DNA of 64,000 nucleotides from Erinaceus europaeus (GCF_950295315.1 NC_080165.1:5785789-5849788); one strand, 5' to 3'. Positions 9,511 to 20,887 are shown, numbered from the stretch's first letter. Notes: generated by a model not told the origin, from the sequence alone. Translations and numbers: made by a program.

Positions 9511-9835
9511 TTTTTTTTTTTTTTTTTTTTTTTTTTGCCTCCAGGGTTGTTGCTGGGGCTTAGCGCCTGCACCATGAATCCGCTGCTCCTGGAGGCCATT
9601 TTCTCCCCTTTTGTTGCTCTTTTTGTCATACCCTTGTTGTGGTTATCACTGACTGCTGTGGATGATTCTATTTGTTGGATAGGACAGAGAGAACTAGAGG
9701 AAGGGAAGACGGGGAGAGAAAGACAGACACCTGCAGACCTGCTTCACCGCCTGTGGAGCGACTCCCCTGCAGATGGGGAGCCGGGGCCTCGAACCGGGAT
9801 CCTGACGCCGGTCCTTGCGCTACCGCCCAACTCCC
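9511..9835 (-). mobile_element. SINE-A copy with 3' module
   Basis: T-run, then GCCTCCAGGGTTGTTGCTGG and CTGCTCCTGGAGGCC (module with inverted ends), purine body and head complement. Flanks GCTGTTCAAGTT (9499) and GCTGTTGAAGTT (9836) form a 12-bp target duplication with one mismatch. Confidence 0.95.
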
Positions 9836-9847
9836 GCTGTTGAAGTT

Positions 9848-10439
9848 CTGTCTCGCGGATTTCTCGTTTCACTCTTGACCCACAGGGTCAAATCCACCCT
9901 TTATATTTTTTGTAATCAAAAGAATGTGATCATAATCCAAAAGGTTGGGTCATTTTACGGATCATGCTGGTGATTCTCTAGCGTTCAAGATCTTAGTTTT
10001 ATTTGGAGGACACAGACCTGTGCTTTGAACTGTTCGATGGTATTATGGAATATGCGCTTTTACTCAGCTGTATCCGTGGTTGGGATGCTGAGGTATGTCG
10101 CACACTCCATGCTGGGCAAGCACTCTGCCTTCCAGGACGGCCTTATTTGAGAAGTCAGAGCAGAGAGGCCAAATGAAACCGGCAGTGCCGTCTCCCTGTG
10201 TTAAGTACCACTTGAAATCTTGAAATGAGAACATTGGTACTTGCTGTCCCCTCTGAAGTACTCTCGCTGCAAATCTTTCTCAAGTTTGGTGGGACAGCTG
10301 TCATCGCCCCTGTCAACTTCTCCCCAGCCATAGATTTTAAAATAGCTCCTGCATGTGTCCTCGGCATTCTTCACTCTCTGCCCTGCTGTGCTGTGTTGTC
10401 ACAGAACTTTCTGGCGTGCAGGTGCGAGGAGAGAACTTG
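9848..10439. other. ZC2HC1B intron 1, unassigned
   Basis: No repeat or exon recognised. Small frames here have no support. Confidence 0.5.
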
Positions 10440-10550
10440 TCTGTCAGTCTCCTTAGAACTGAGGCCGGGGAATTTGTGTTTACTGACTTATCCCCAGGGT
10501 CTAGAACAGTGTCTGCTACACTCGGTGAGTGGTCACTAAATAGTACATGA
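10440..10550 (+). repeat. LINE-2 3'-end relic
   Basis: TATCCCCAGGGTCTAGAACA, then GTGTCTGCTACACTCGGTGA, recalls the L2 end phrase (ATCCCCAGCGCCTAGAACAG with a following -TAGTAGGTGCTCAATAAA-like end). Diverged, ancient. Confidence 0.55.
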
Positions 10551-10584
10551 ACTAAAAGTTGGGAAAGACACCTCAGAAAAGAAT

Positions 10585-10849
10585 CCCTGGGAGTCGGGCG
10601 GTAGCGCAGTAGGTTAAGCGCACGTGGCGCAAAAAGCGCAAGGACCGGCAGCGCAAGGATCCCGGTTCGAGCCCCCGGCTCCCCACCTACAGGGGGGTCG
10701 CTTCACAGGCAGTGAAGCAGGTCTGCAGGTGTCTGTCTTTCTCTCCCCCTCTCTGTCTTCCCCTCCTCTCTCCATTTCTCTGTCCTATCTAACGATGACA
10801 TCAATAACTACAACAAGGACAACAAAAGGGAAAATATTACCAAAAAAAT
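10585..10849 (+). mobile_element. SINE-A copy
   Basis: Full head with a slightly expanded AAAAGCGCAAGG segment, B box and body, ending in AAAATATTACC. Perfect 9-bp target duplication GAAAAGAAT at 10576 and 10850. Confidence 0.95.
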
Positions 10850-10858
10850 GAAAAGAAT

Positions 10859-11330
10859 GCTTAAATTTGAAGGTAGTGATAAGATCTAGACCTTACTGTT
10901 ACCAGTGAGAGAGCTTAAGAAATCCTAGGTAGCAGGCAAAACCATGAAGGCTTGTTACATCTCCAGGATGTATTTTGTATAGCACTGTCCATAGTTGGTG
11001 GACAGCACTTCTTAGGCTATTTTTGAATCACTGTTACAACTCAGATAAGTATCAAAACTGTTAACACTCTGTGTATTATCTGTGATTGGGTAGCATTCAC
11101 ATTGTGATGTCATCAAACCTCACCTCACATGGAGCAGAACTCTTGGTCTTGGCTACTGCTAACATGTCAGTATTTTATCTCACTTTATCCTGTGTGCTGA
11201 CCTTAGTATGTTTTCCACCCAGTGTGTTCTAGTCAGTGTTCAGGAGACGGTAAAAATTCAGATGACCTCAGACTTGGTAGAGAGTATGTGATCAATAGCC
11301 TTCATTGAGGTAGAACACGGGAGCCTCCTC
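10859..11330. other. ZC2HC1B intron 1, unassigned
   Basis: No recognised repeat or exon. Confidence 0.5.
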
Positions 11331-11348
11331 TTGACTCAGTCTCAATTT

Positions 11349-12720
11349 TTTTTTCTTAATTTATTTTTTATATTACAGAATTACATGTTGACAGGGCTTT
11401 GAGTCCACACCATTCCCACCACCAGAGTTTGAATCTTCACTCTCCCCACTGCAATCCACCATAGTTCCCCTAAAGTTGTAGACCTGGGCCAACCATCTTC
11501 TCTGCAACTATCTGTCCACATTGATACAGAGTTGCCCCTTCTCTTCCTGATTCAGCCCTCTCTCCCTCTAAACCACTCATGACAACATAACTACCTCTGT
11601 ATGTCCCTCTCCTTTTCCTTCTCTCTCTGGGTGCTGATGGAGCTGGAGTGCAGAGTCCTCTTATCTTCATCCTATCACTTCTCCCCCACTGGGAATATGG
11701 ATCAAGGTTGTTTAGGGGGAGCAGAAGGTAGGAGCTCTGGCTTCTGTAGCTGCTTCTCCGCTGAACATGGGCGTTGACACGTCCATCCACACCCCCAGCC
11801 TGTTGTCTTTCCCTAGTGGACCAGAGCTCTGGAGATGTGAGGTCGTCTGCCCAGAAAAGTCGGGATGGAGTCATGGTGGCATCGCAGCCTGGTGTCTGGA
11901 AGTTGGCATGACCGAAGTTGAGACAAGATGGTTAATGAATAGGAGCCAGAAAGTAGGATGAGAGCAGATGAGATTAGGGATTTTAGGGTAGAAGAAAGCT
12001 AGAACCATTGTAGGCATATTCCTGGGGGGCATATAACTAGAGTAGTTTTGCTTGAGTTTGGTAGCTAGCCTGAGGTTGGATGGGAATATTGTCTGAGAGA
12101 ATGGTGTCAGAGTGGAGAAGAGGGCTAGAAAGTTGGATTGGGGAAAAGAGTAGCTCCCATTCTTAAAAAAAAAAAAAAAAAAAATTCTGTGGCTAAAATT
12201 AACTATTCCCTTCCATCCACCTGCTCCAGGGCCCATATGTAATTGCATATTTATATTTAGCGCCAAGAGCCTGTGTGACCTCTGAGTCCCTGTTGGTCTG
12301 AGCTTGTAGCTCATGGTCACATCTAAGGAACATTGCAGGCTGTGCTCATTTCAGGACCCGTCTTCCTCAAGTGGCAGGTCATTGCTTTATGGTAGAGCCA
12401 AGGTCCTGAGAGGGCCCACAAGGCGCTGTTCCTTATGGAAGCGACCAGTAGTGGTGGACAGAGGAGCCCTTTAGACGTCAAGGCCCAGCATATGTGTTTG
12501 GGAATCTGAGGATTCCCTGACGAGGACCCCAGGTGATCAGATGGTGTGATGTTGACTAAACAGGCCATCAGTAAGTGGGCCAGTCTCTTGCCCTCCTCCA
12601 GCTTTTGGAGTCCTATCTCCATCTGCTGATCTTAGATTCTCTCTCAGTTGTTTAGGCGTTGAGCATCATTTGTTGAGCCCAAGCAGAGTTAGGTTTTGGG
12701 GATCTGTCTTCTTTGGGCCT
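11349..12720 (-). mobile_element. Family X retroposon, 1.37 kb, noncoding
   Basis: Bounded by an 18-bp target duplication, TTGACTCAGTCTCAATTT (11331) and TTGACTCAGCCTCAATTT (12721), one mismatch. The reverse strand ends in AATAAATTAAGAAAAAA, so it is a poly(A) retroposon on the minus strand. Its 3' third matches the other family X copies (CATTCCCACCACCAGAGTT, GAACATGGGCGTTGACA). No reverse-transcriptase motif is seen on either strand. The reverse frames at 11470-11874 and 12323-12622 resemble no protein I know. It may be a 5'-truncated LINE-1 with a very long 3' UTR, or a separate noncoding passenger. A 20-bp A-run lies at 12165-12184. Confidence 0.8.
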
Positions 12721-12934
12721 TTGACTCAGCCTCAATTTCATCTTCACTTTTTCTCTGGTAACTACCCCCCCCCCCCTTTAATGTACTCTCTGGACTTAAT
12801 GTACGCATCATCACAGGTACAAGAGCTTCTCACTCAGTTTTAAACTGAATGTTACTAATCTGGCTCTGCGAGGCCAACAGAAGTGTGTTCCCATTTGATG
12901 AAGGCTTACTGAGGTTTTTTGTTGATTTTTCTTT

Positions 12935-13070
12935 CTTTTTTTTACCGAAGCACTGCTAAGGTTCTTAGCTCTGGCTTACGGTGGTGTGAGGGATTGAACC
13001 TGGGACTTTTGGCACCACAGGGATGAGAGTCTTTTTCACGTAACCATTATGTTACGTCCATAGCCCCTGA
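12935..13070 (-). mobile_element. SINE-C copy
   Basis: Complement of the SINE-C body: TAGCTCTGGCTTACGGTGGT, GGATTGAACCTGGGAC and ACGTAACCATTATGTTACG. Poly(T) side at 12939. Confidence 0.8.
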
Positions 13071-13077
13071 GGAGTTT

Positions 13078-13355
13078 TGTTTTTGTTTTTTAAATTTTAT
13101 TTTATTTTGCTTTCGTGGTTATCGCTTGGGGCTCGATGCCACCACTATGAATCCACTGCTCCTGGCGACCATTTTTTTTCCATTTAATTTCAATAGGACA
13201 GAGAGATAGAAAGGGAGAGAGAAGGACAGACACTGCAGACCTGTTTAACTGCTTGTAAAGTGTCCCCCGCCCTGCAGGTGAGGAGCCGGGGGCTTGAACT
13301 GGGTCCTTGCATTGAATGCTGTGTGCTTAACCAGGTGCGGCCCCTTCCAGCCCTG
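13078..13355 (-). mobile_element. SINE-B/A-like copy with 3' module
   Basis: TTTATTTTATTTTGCTTTCG tail, then a diverged module (GGTTATCGCTTGGGGCTCGA, CCACTGCTCCTGGCGACC), GACAGACACTGCAGACCTG and CTTAACCAGGTGCGG. Confidence 0.75.
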
Positions 13356-14494
13356 CCCCCGAGTAGCTAGTATGATCTCGGTGTCTAGAAATTGCTGGCA
13401 CCTCGGGGAGAGATGACAGTGAGCAAGGGGACCTGTGGGTCCTAGGCAACTTCACAGGCCACTGAGGCTGGGAGCGCACTGATACAGCAAGAGCCCAAAG
13501 CGCCATGGGCTCGTTCTCATTTCCTGTGTCTAAGCTCACCACCATCTTCCTGCACGTAACAGAGCAGCCCGGTAGAGCCTCCCTGTGAACTAGTAAGCTG
13601 GCTGACAATTCAGCAGGCCCTTCCCTTGTACATGCCGGGAAGCAGATAGACAAGGACACGCTCCGCTCAGGTTCCAAAGGCAGTGAAGGCTTTGCGCGGC
13701 AGCCTTGTCTGTGTATCGCATACCGTTAGTCTCCACCGGAAGTTCTAGTGCCCAGTCTTTATCCTGGGAATTCCCTTCCCTCCTGTGTTGAGTTTCAGTT
13801 TCCCTCTCTCTCTCCACTCGCTCTGTGGAAGGCATCCTCTGCTAGTCATTCTGAAGAACCAGGCACATGGGATGTGAACCCTTAGGCTCCTAGCATGTCC
13901 GGGAAGCACTCTTCTGCATGCCTGATTGCTTGGCTGAGTCTGCAACTCAAGTTGTAAATTATTTTCCCTTTGAAGTTTGATTTTCTTCTAAATCCCATAG
14001 ACTCTCTGTCTCTGGTGTCCTGAAGTTTCACAATGATGTTTATTGTTGCAGACTTATTTTCACCCCTGGTGCTAGCTACCCTTCTCTGGACATTGTTAAG
14101 CATTGCTTTGATCCTTAGGCTTTTCTCCTTGAGTTTCTTGAGTGCTTATTTGGGATTTACCTTCCCGACAAATAGTCTTAATTGTGTTTCTTTCACATTT
14201 CTAGATTATACTTTCTGGGAGATTGTCCTAATTTTATTTTCCTGTCTTCCTGCCATTGAATTTTACATTTCTCCTATCAAACTTTTGATTTCTCTTCAGT
14301 TTACTTCGCTTTGGGTTTACAGTGCTAAACATATTTCTCAGATCGTGGACAATTCCCGTCCAGTCCATGATTAAGATTCGAGGAACAGGACACTGGCAGC
14401 TCTGCGTGAGTTCCTGTAGGGACACCTGGCTCGCTTGTTTGGGAACCTAGCTGTGACCTTATGGGAGGGCCATGTTGCCAGGACATTTCCTGTT
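13356..14494. other. ZC2HC1B intron 1, unassigned 1.1 kb
   Basis: No SINE or recognised LINE. The forward frame at 14033-14374 is hydrophobic-looking only because the DNA is T-rich; no start context or splice support. May hold an old unrecognised repeat. Confidence 0.45.
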
Positions 14495-14710
14495 TTTAAA
14501 ATAAATATGTGTATGTTTTTATTTATGTGTTGGATAGAGACAGCCAGAAATCAAAAGGGACGAAAAGACAGCAAGACAGACAGACAATCACCTGCAGCCC
14601 AACTTCACCACTTGCCAATCCTTCCCCCTGCAGGTGGACCAGGAGCTCGAACCCAGGTCCTTGTGCATTGTAACGTGTACTCTACCAGGTGGACCACCAC
14701 CTGGACCCTC
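14495..14710 (-). mobile_element. SINE-B copy
   Basis: TTATTTATGTGTTGGATAGA, CCTGCAGCCCAACTTCACCA, CCTGCAGGTGGACCAGGAGC and the head complement CCAGGTGGACCACCACCTGG. Confidence 0.85.
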
Positions 14711-15117
14711 AGGGAAATTTTCAGGAAGAGCCTGGCGGCTAGAGGGAGCTCTGAGTTGAGTAAGAGAAAGGGTGAGAGGCGCTTTCAGCATCACGAGGGC
14801 TCCATCACTAGGCCGCACACACAGGCGCATGGATATTCACGTCTGGTCCCCTGTATCTATGGCCCCATTTGCAAATTCTCCTGGCTAAGATTTACAGTCC
14901 CCAAACCAACGTTTTGATGCTTTTCATGATCACACACAGACTCACACCGAAAGCACCGAGTCACTCCACATTCGTGCGCCCAGTTAGGGAGAGCAGAGTG
15001 GCATTCCACCGTGGCAGCTGGCGGGAGCAGCTGTTCTTTTCATAGTCTGCTTAGCACCGCAGTTTTTAGGTTGGCGGTTTTCTTTCTTGGTGATACTGCT
15101 GTTTAAAATATCCCCTG
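14711..15117. other. ZC2HC1B intron 1, unassigned
   Basis: Nothing recognised. Confidence 0.45.
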
Positions 15118-15285
15118 CATGGGGGTAGCTAACATAATGGTTACGCAAAGAGATGCCGATGCTGGCGACTCCAGAGTCCAAGGTTCAATCCGCTGAATCA
15201 CCATAAACCAGAGCTGAACAATGCTCTGGGGAAAAGGAGGAGGAAGAGGAGGAGGGGGAGGGGAGAAGAAGCAAACAAACTGGTT
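15118..15285 (+). mobile_element. SINE-C copy with GGA-rich tail
   Basis: GGGTAGCTAACATAATGGTT, ACGCAAAGAGATGCC, ACCATAAACCAGAGCTGAAC and ATGCTCTGG, followed by a 50-bp GGAGGA-rich purine tract in place of a plain A tail. Confidence 0.82.
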
Positions 15286-15289
15286 TCTA

Positions 15290-15420
15290 AGACTTGTGAG
15301 AAGGACAGTGGTTTTGGGGGAGGTGGGAGGGTGGAGACACAGAAATTTGGTGGTGGGTGTGGTGAGAAACTGCAGACTGTCCTCTGACCATCTTGTAACA
15401 TACAATGAATGACAAAAAAA
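15290..15420 (+). mobile_element. Family E retroposon fragment
   Basis: GGAGGTGGGAGGGTGG and GGTGGTGGGTGTGGTGAGAA, then CATACAATGAATGACAAAAA. Resembles the copies at 57690 and 59823; class uncertain. Confidence 0.45.
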
Positions 15421-15557
15421 TCTGACAAGTCCCCCAAGCATGGGGTTGGAGTGCTGTCAGGGCCGTAGAAAGAAAATGCATCTGTTGCCTAAGCTTCACT
15501 CAGGCATTGGCCCAATGCTACCGAGCCTGTAGTGTTATCTTAATAAAATGATACACA

Positions 15558-15817
15558 GGGAGTCGGGTGGTAGCGCAAAGCGCCAGGACCGGCCTAAGGA
15601 TCCCGGTTCGAGTCCGGCTCCCCACTTGCAGGGGGGGGTCACTTCACAGGCGGTGAAGCAGGTCTGCAGGTGTCTGTCTTTCTCTCCTCCTCTTTGTCTT
15701 TCCCTCCTCTCTCCATTTCTCTCTGTTCTATCCAAGAACGATGACAACAATCATAACTGCAACAATCAAGGGCAACAAAAGGGAATAAATAAATAAAATA
15801 AATATTTAAAAAATAAT
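15558..15817 (+). mobile_element. SINE-A copy
   Basis: GGGAGTCGGGTGGTAGCGCA head, shortened before the B box; tail AATAAATAAATAAAATAAAT. The 16-bp target duplication AATAAAATGATNCACA is present at 15542 and 15818. Confidence 0.94.
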
Positions 15818-15859
15818 AATAAAATGATGCACAACAGTAAGATGTGTTTAAATAGAAGG

Positions 15860-16120
15860 AAACGGGCTGGTGGTAGCGCCCCCGCTCAGGCTCCCACGGT
15901 GCTGTGCGCAGGGAGACGGAGACCCGGGTTCAAACTCTTGCTCCCCCTCCTGCCACAGGGAGGCTTCAGGAGCAGTGAAGGGGGTCTGCAGGTGTGTCTA
16001 CATCTCTCTGTCTCCTCCTCCCTCTCAGTATCTCTCTGTCCTGTGATAAAAAGGTGAGAAGGGAGCACCAGAAGTCGTGGATTGGTAGTGCCAGCACTGA
16101 GCCCCAGTTACTAGAGACAG
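15860..16120 (+). mobile_element. SINE-B copy with 3' module
   Basis: CGGGCTGGTGGTAGCGCCCC, GGGTTCAAACTC, AGGTGTGTCTACATCTCTCT, then a diverged module GTCGTGGATTGGTAGTGCCA with GCACTGAGCCCCAG. This shows that the module is not confined to SINE-A. Confidence 0.78.
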
Positions 16121-16222
16121 AGAAATAAACAAGGTTGTGTGTTGACAGTTTGACAGAAATATGCCCAGTGCTCCTAGGAACCTATCCTGTGTTTTCCCTA
16201 AGACAGTGGTTTAGTTTTTTCT

Positions 16223-16788
16223 TTTTTTTTTTTTTTAGAGAAAAGAAAGTTTATTGATTTATATATATATATTATTTATAAAAGGAAACATTGACTAAAC
16301 CATAGGATAAGAGGGGTACAACTCCACACAATTCCCACCACCAGAACTCTGTCTCCCATCCCCTCCCCTGATAGCTTTCCTATTCTTTATCCCTCTGGGA
16401 GCATGGACCCAGGGTCATTGTGGGATGCAGAAGGTGGAAGGTCTGGGTTCTGGAATTGCTTCCCTGCTGAACATGGGCGTTGACAGGTGGATCCGTACTC
16501 CCAGTCTGCCTCTCTCTTTCCCTAGTGGGGCAGGGCTCTGGGGAAGCAGGGCTCCAGGACACATTGGTGGGGTCGTCTGTCCAGGGAAGTCTGGTTGGCA
16601 TCATGGTGGCATCTGGAACCTGGTGGCTGAAAAGAGAGTTAACATACAAAGCCAAACAAGTTGTTGACTAATCATGGACCTAAAGGCTGGAATAGTGCAG
16701 ATGAAGATTTGGGAGGGGGGGGGGGTCTCCATTTTGTAGATAGCTAGTAGGCATATTTTAGTTATATTCTAAAGGGCCTGTGGCTATA
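16223..16788 (-). mobile_element. Family X retroposon, 566 bp
   Basis: Flanked by the 12-bp duplication TTAGTTTTTTCT at 16211 and 16789. Poly(T) and TTTATTGATTTATATATATA mark the 3' end of a minus-strand copy. Body: AGGATAAGAGGGGTACAACT, CCACACAATTCCCACCACCA, GAACATGGGCGTTGACAGGT. Confidence 0.85.
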
Positions 16789-16800
16789 TTAGTTTTTTCT

Positions 16801-17743
16801 AACTCAGAACTTGGAGTGATTGTCTGGAATATAACTAGAGCAAATGATGAGAATCAAGCCTACAATCTGTATATATCTGAATTTAACCCGTGAGCACAGA
16901 CCTCTTTCTGAATGCAGAATTTTATTTTCTGCCTCAGTGGGTATGGACTTAAGGGACATTATAATTTTATTATTATTTTCAATTGGGGCAGGGCTGTGGG
17001 GAAGCGGAGCTCCAGGACACATTGATGGGGCTATCTGTCCAGGGAAGTCTGCTGGCATCTGGAACCCTATCCAGTGCCTCCCCAGGTCACAAGCTGGAGC
17101 TCACGCCAGCCGCTGCTTGCAGGTCGGAGGGACATTATTATTTTTATCTATTTATCTATTTGGGCACAAGGGGCCTTATGCATGTGCAGTCTCACCATTT
17201 GGGTGCTAACTTTTCATTCATGGAGCTGGAGCTTCCTTCCCCCGGGGCTGTGGGCTATCCACGTGGGGCTGAGACTCAAAGCCGGACTGCCCTGGGGTAA
17301 GGCACATGCCCTGCTGGTGACTATGGTCTGACCTCGAGTCTTCTCTTCGGATGAGGTTTACCTGCATGCTCTCCAGTGTAGCTTTCTTCTCGCCTGCCAG
17401 GCTCCAGAGACACACACTAAGAGTGTCGTGTAACTTGGAAGGGCACTGCAGGGTCAGGCTGCATGAGTCTCATCTCTCCCCTCCCTCGAATGCCCGCCTG
17501 GGATGTGGCTCTTTGGGAAGCCTGCAGTCTCCCACATCTGTTACCACAGACCACAGCTTTCCAGATCCCGGATCTGATCTTATTTTTTTTCCGCATTGTT
17601 GTCTTCTTTTCTTGCTCCCCTAGTGGGCTCCTCTGTCTCTGTGGTTTACTGAGGCCTCAGGGAAAAGTGGCAGGAGGTGTGTTGTTTCATCAATCAACCA
17701 TCCTAAGTCAGTCTTCACTCCTTCCCTTCCTTCAGAACTCTTT
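16801..17743. other. ZC2HC1B intron 1, mostly unassigned
   Basis: Contains at 16983-17075 an isolated internal piece of family X (GGGGCAGGGCTGTGGGGAAG, CCAGGACACATTGATGGGGC) on the minus strand, without a 3' end. A GGGACATTAT phrase occurs on both sides (about 16954 and 17129) and may be its duplication. The rest is unrecognised. Confidence 0.55.
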
Positions 17744-17752
17744 ACTGAGATA

Positions 17753-17954
17753 CCTTTAAAAAAATGTATATATATATATACTCATTTATTTTGGATACGG
17801 GAAGAGAGAAATTGCGAAGGAAGGGGGAGACTGGGAGAGAGAGAAACCCACCGCACCGCTTCACCACTTGTGAAGCTTCCTCCCTGCAGGTGGGGACCGG
17901 GGAGGTGAGCCTGGGTTCATGTGGGCTCAACTAGGCGCATCACCGCCTGGTCCC
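17753..17954 (-). mobile_element. SINE-B copy
   Basis: Nine-bp target duplication ACTGAGATA at 17744 and 17955. The tail side carries a short (TA)n. Body CACCGCTTCACCACTTGTGA, CCTGCAGGTGGGGACCGGGG, head complement CATCACCGCCTGGTCCC. Confidence 0.92.
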
Positions 17955-17963
17955 ACTGAGATA

Positions 17964-18595
17964 AATTTTTGACGCCACTATGCCACCTTTGCCATGGGGC
18001 TGTCTGTGGAAGAGGTTCATATCCCTTGCAAATCTCTGCATGTTCTAGACTTAAGAGGATTTAAGAGATCGTGACTCATTCACAATTGGATGAGATAATA
18101 GCTTCCGTTTATCCTGTAGGCCTCTGTAAGGGAATGTGGGCTGGTAACTGTCTTTACAAAGAATTCTTAGTGCTCAGCTCAGAGAATTTCTCATCAAAAG
18201 TAGTTTTTTTTTTTACCCCCAATTTCATTTTAGCCATGAACTTCTCAAGGATTCTTAAAAAAAAAAAAAAAGAGAGAGTGAGTTCTTTGCAATTTCTTTT
18301 TTTTTTAATTCACTACGTCTAAGATCACAACCCTGTATGTAAAAAGAATAGTCATTTGAGTAGTCTACTAAGACTCCAATTATAGAGGATTAGGAGACAG
18401 GGATGTAAAGCCAGCCTGTATCTGCGGCCTTGGGAGAACTATTGCTGTTTCCGGTGCAATACACAGAGGACACAGAGCTCTGGCGATGGGAACAGTTTGG
18501 AATAATACCCCTGTCATCTTATAATTTTGTAAACCGCCAATAACAAATTGAGAAAAGGTGATACTCATTGTTATAGAATTTTCTATCAAAATGTT
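17964..18595. other. ZC2HC1B intron 1, unassigned
   Basis: Unique-looking; A- and T-runs near 18208, 18258 and 18297 only. Confidence 0.45.
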
Positions 18596-18906
18596 TTTTT
18601 AATATTTATTTATTTAATATTTATTTATTCCCTTTTGTTGCCCTAGTTGTTTTATTGTTGTAGTTATTGGTTGTAGTTATTGTTGTAGTTATTGTCATCG
18701 TTGTTGGATAGGACACAGAGAAATGGAGAGAGGAGGGGAAGACAGAGAGAGGGAGAGAAAGACAGACACCTGCAGACCTGCTTCACCGCCCGCCTGTGAA
18801 GCGATGCCCCTGTAGGTGGGGAGCCAGGGGCTCGAACCGGGATCCTTAGCCGGTCCTTGTGCTTTGCGCCACGTGCACTTAACCCGCTGCGCTACCGCCT
18901 GACTCC
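18596..18906 (-). mobile_element. SINE-A copy
   Basis: Tail TTTATTTATTTAATATTTAT, body AGACAGACACCTGCAGACCT, head complement CGCTGCGCTACCGCCTGACT. CAAAATG flanks on both sides fit a short target duplication. Confidence 0.93.
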
Positions 18907-19145
18907 CCAAAATGGTTTTTAAAAATGTAATTTTATTCTGATTTTTGCTTATTGACTTCACACTGGCTTGCAGTCTCATAAGTTGCTAGAAACAGAGGTT
19001 CCTGTCTTATGAGTGTGGCTAGCCGCCATTCTCCCCACTCAGGCCCTGTGCCATGACACCAAATTCATCCTGGTTTTAAAGCAGCAAAGTCTAGTCAAAA
19101 GATTTAAACTCAGGCAATCACCTTTATTCTTACAACTCAGTTTCT

Positions 19146-19216
19146 TTTTTTTTTTAACTTTCTTTTTGTTTATATTTATGTATTTATTTATTCCCTTTTG
19201 TTGCCCTTGTTGAAAA
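19146..19216 (-). mobile_element. Tail-only SINE-A insertion, about 70 bp
   Basis: Only the 3' end is present (TTATTCCCTTTTGTTGCCCT after a T-run). Flanks CTCAGTTTCT (19136) and GTCAGTTTCT (19217) are a target duplication with one mismatch, so this is a complete but extremely 5'-truncated insertion. Confidence 0.82.
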
Positions 19217-19332
19217 GTCAGTTTCTATGTGTCTGTCTGCATGTCTATTTCTACATGTGTGTCATATACAGTTATATGTGTCCTTTCAGTCTACTTGTAA
19301 AGATATGAAACATTTTCCATGTTTGTTTTTCC

Positions 19333-19668
19333 CTCCAGGGTTATTGCTGGGCTCAGTGCCTGCACCATGAATCCACTGCTCCTGGAGGCCATTTTTCCCC
19401 CCTCTGTTACCCTTGTTGTTGTAGCCTTGTTGTGGTTATTGTTGTTGTTGTTGATGTCATTCATTGTTAGATAGGACAGAGAGAAATGGAGAGAGGAGGG
19501 GAAGACAGAGAGGGGGAGAGAAAGACAGACACCTGCAGACCTGCTTCACCGCCTGTGAAGCGACTCCCCTGCAGGTGGGGAGCCGGGGGCTCGAACCGGG
19601 ATGTTTATGCCGGTCCTTTCGCTTTGCGCCATGTGCACTTAACCCGGTGTGCTACCACCTGACTCCCC
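19333..19668 (-). mobile_element. SINE-A copy with 3' module
   Basis: CCTCCAGGGTTATTGCTGGG and CTGCTCCTGGAGGCC bound the module; body and head complement GTGCTACCACCTGACTCC complete. Confidence 0.94.
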
Positions 19669-19922
19669 ACAAGTGGTTTTTAAGGACTACATTGTCATTC
19701 ACTGGTTGGCACCTTTATTCAATAAAGGAGAAATAACCCATTAGCATCATACTGTGTAGGCCCTCTGGTCATGCTGTGAAAGCAGGGATTGGCACACTAT
19801 AAACAAGTGGACATGACTATTTATCAAAAACAAAAAGATTTATAAAACTGCACAACTCCAGATATGGGTACTTGCCAATATTTTGCTGACCCCCAGATGC
19901 CATTTTATAAAAAGAGAAGGAT

Positions 19923-20096
19923 CGGTTATGCAAAGAGACTTTCTTGCCTAGGGCTTCAAAGTCCCAGGTTCAATCCCCCACACCACAATGAGCCAGAGCT
20001 GTGCAGTGCTCTGGTATTTCTCTCTGTATCTTTCTCTCTCTGCATCACTATAAGAAAATAAATACTTAAAAAATTGCAAAAAAAAAAAAAAGACTA
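19923..20096 (+). mobile_element. SINE-C copy, slightly 5'-truncated
   Basis: Starts at CGGTTATGCAAAGAGACTTT and ends in an A-run. AAAAAGAGAAGGAT occurs directly before and directly after (about 19909 and 20097), a 14-bp target duplication. Confidence 0.92.
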
Positions 20097-20110
20097 AAAA
20101 GAGAAGGATT

Positions 20111-20643
20111 AATACCCTATGACCGACCTCACTTATAGGCACAGCTGAAGAAGCCAGGGTAGAAAGGGCAAGCCCACAGAGAATTTGACCTGGGTTTGGC
20201 GTGTTGCATCAAAACAGAGGCAAATCACTTCTCCCTCAATAAAATGAGAAAAGAAATACTGAAGACTTTGCTAATGGGCTTTAAAAAAAAAATTCCATGT
20301 AGTTGTAGTTCGCAAAACATTGCAAGACAGCATGAGGTCCTCTTCCCCAATAAGTGTCCGCTGGTACCGTGTGTGCAGCTGTTTACTGCTGGACTACATG
20401 CATAACCACCACCACAACAAAGACCCATCATGTGGATAGCTCGAATTCTACCCTGTATAGTTAACAGCCCAAACTCTTCCTAACCAGCCCGACCTCTTGG
20501 CAGTCACTAATCAATTTACCACCTCTAAAATTCTGTCATTTTGAGAAGGGGAACAAGTGATCAGATACAGCATGAGCTTTTTTTTTATATTAGCTTTTTT
20601 CCCATTGAGTATTGGGATCAATCCAAATTGCCACGTCTCAGTA
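20111..20643. other. ZC2HC1B intron 1, unassigned
   Basis: Nothing recognised. Confidence 0.45.
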
Positions 20644-20845
20644 GTTTTTTTTATTTTTTTATTTTGCCTCCATGGTTATTGCTGGGCTCAGTGCCTGCAC
20701 CACGAATCCACTGCTCCTGGAGGCCATTTTTCCCCCTTTTGTTGCCCTTGTTGTTGTAGCCTTGTTGTGGTTATTGTTGTTGTTGTTGATGTCATTCATT
20801 GTTAGATAGGACAGAGAGAAATGGAGAGAGGAGGGGAAGACAGAG
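20644..20845 (-). mobile_element. SINE-A copy, 5'-truncated, with module
   Basis: Module GCCTCCATGGTTATTGCTGG to TCCTGGAGGCC, then body to GGGGAAGACAGAGA where it stops. It shares unusual details with the copy at 19333 (GGGCTCAGTGCC, GATGTCATTCATTGTTAGAT), so the two are close relatives or a local duplicate. Confidence 0.88.
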
Positions 20846-20887
20846 ACTGTAGACAGTGATCTGCGTATTTGGTTTAAACAACTGGCC

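Noticed and set aside
14033..14374. 113-codon hydrophobic forward frame
   Set aside because: T-rich DNA gives Phe/Leu-rich peptides; no homology recognised, no splice or promoter context.
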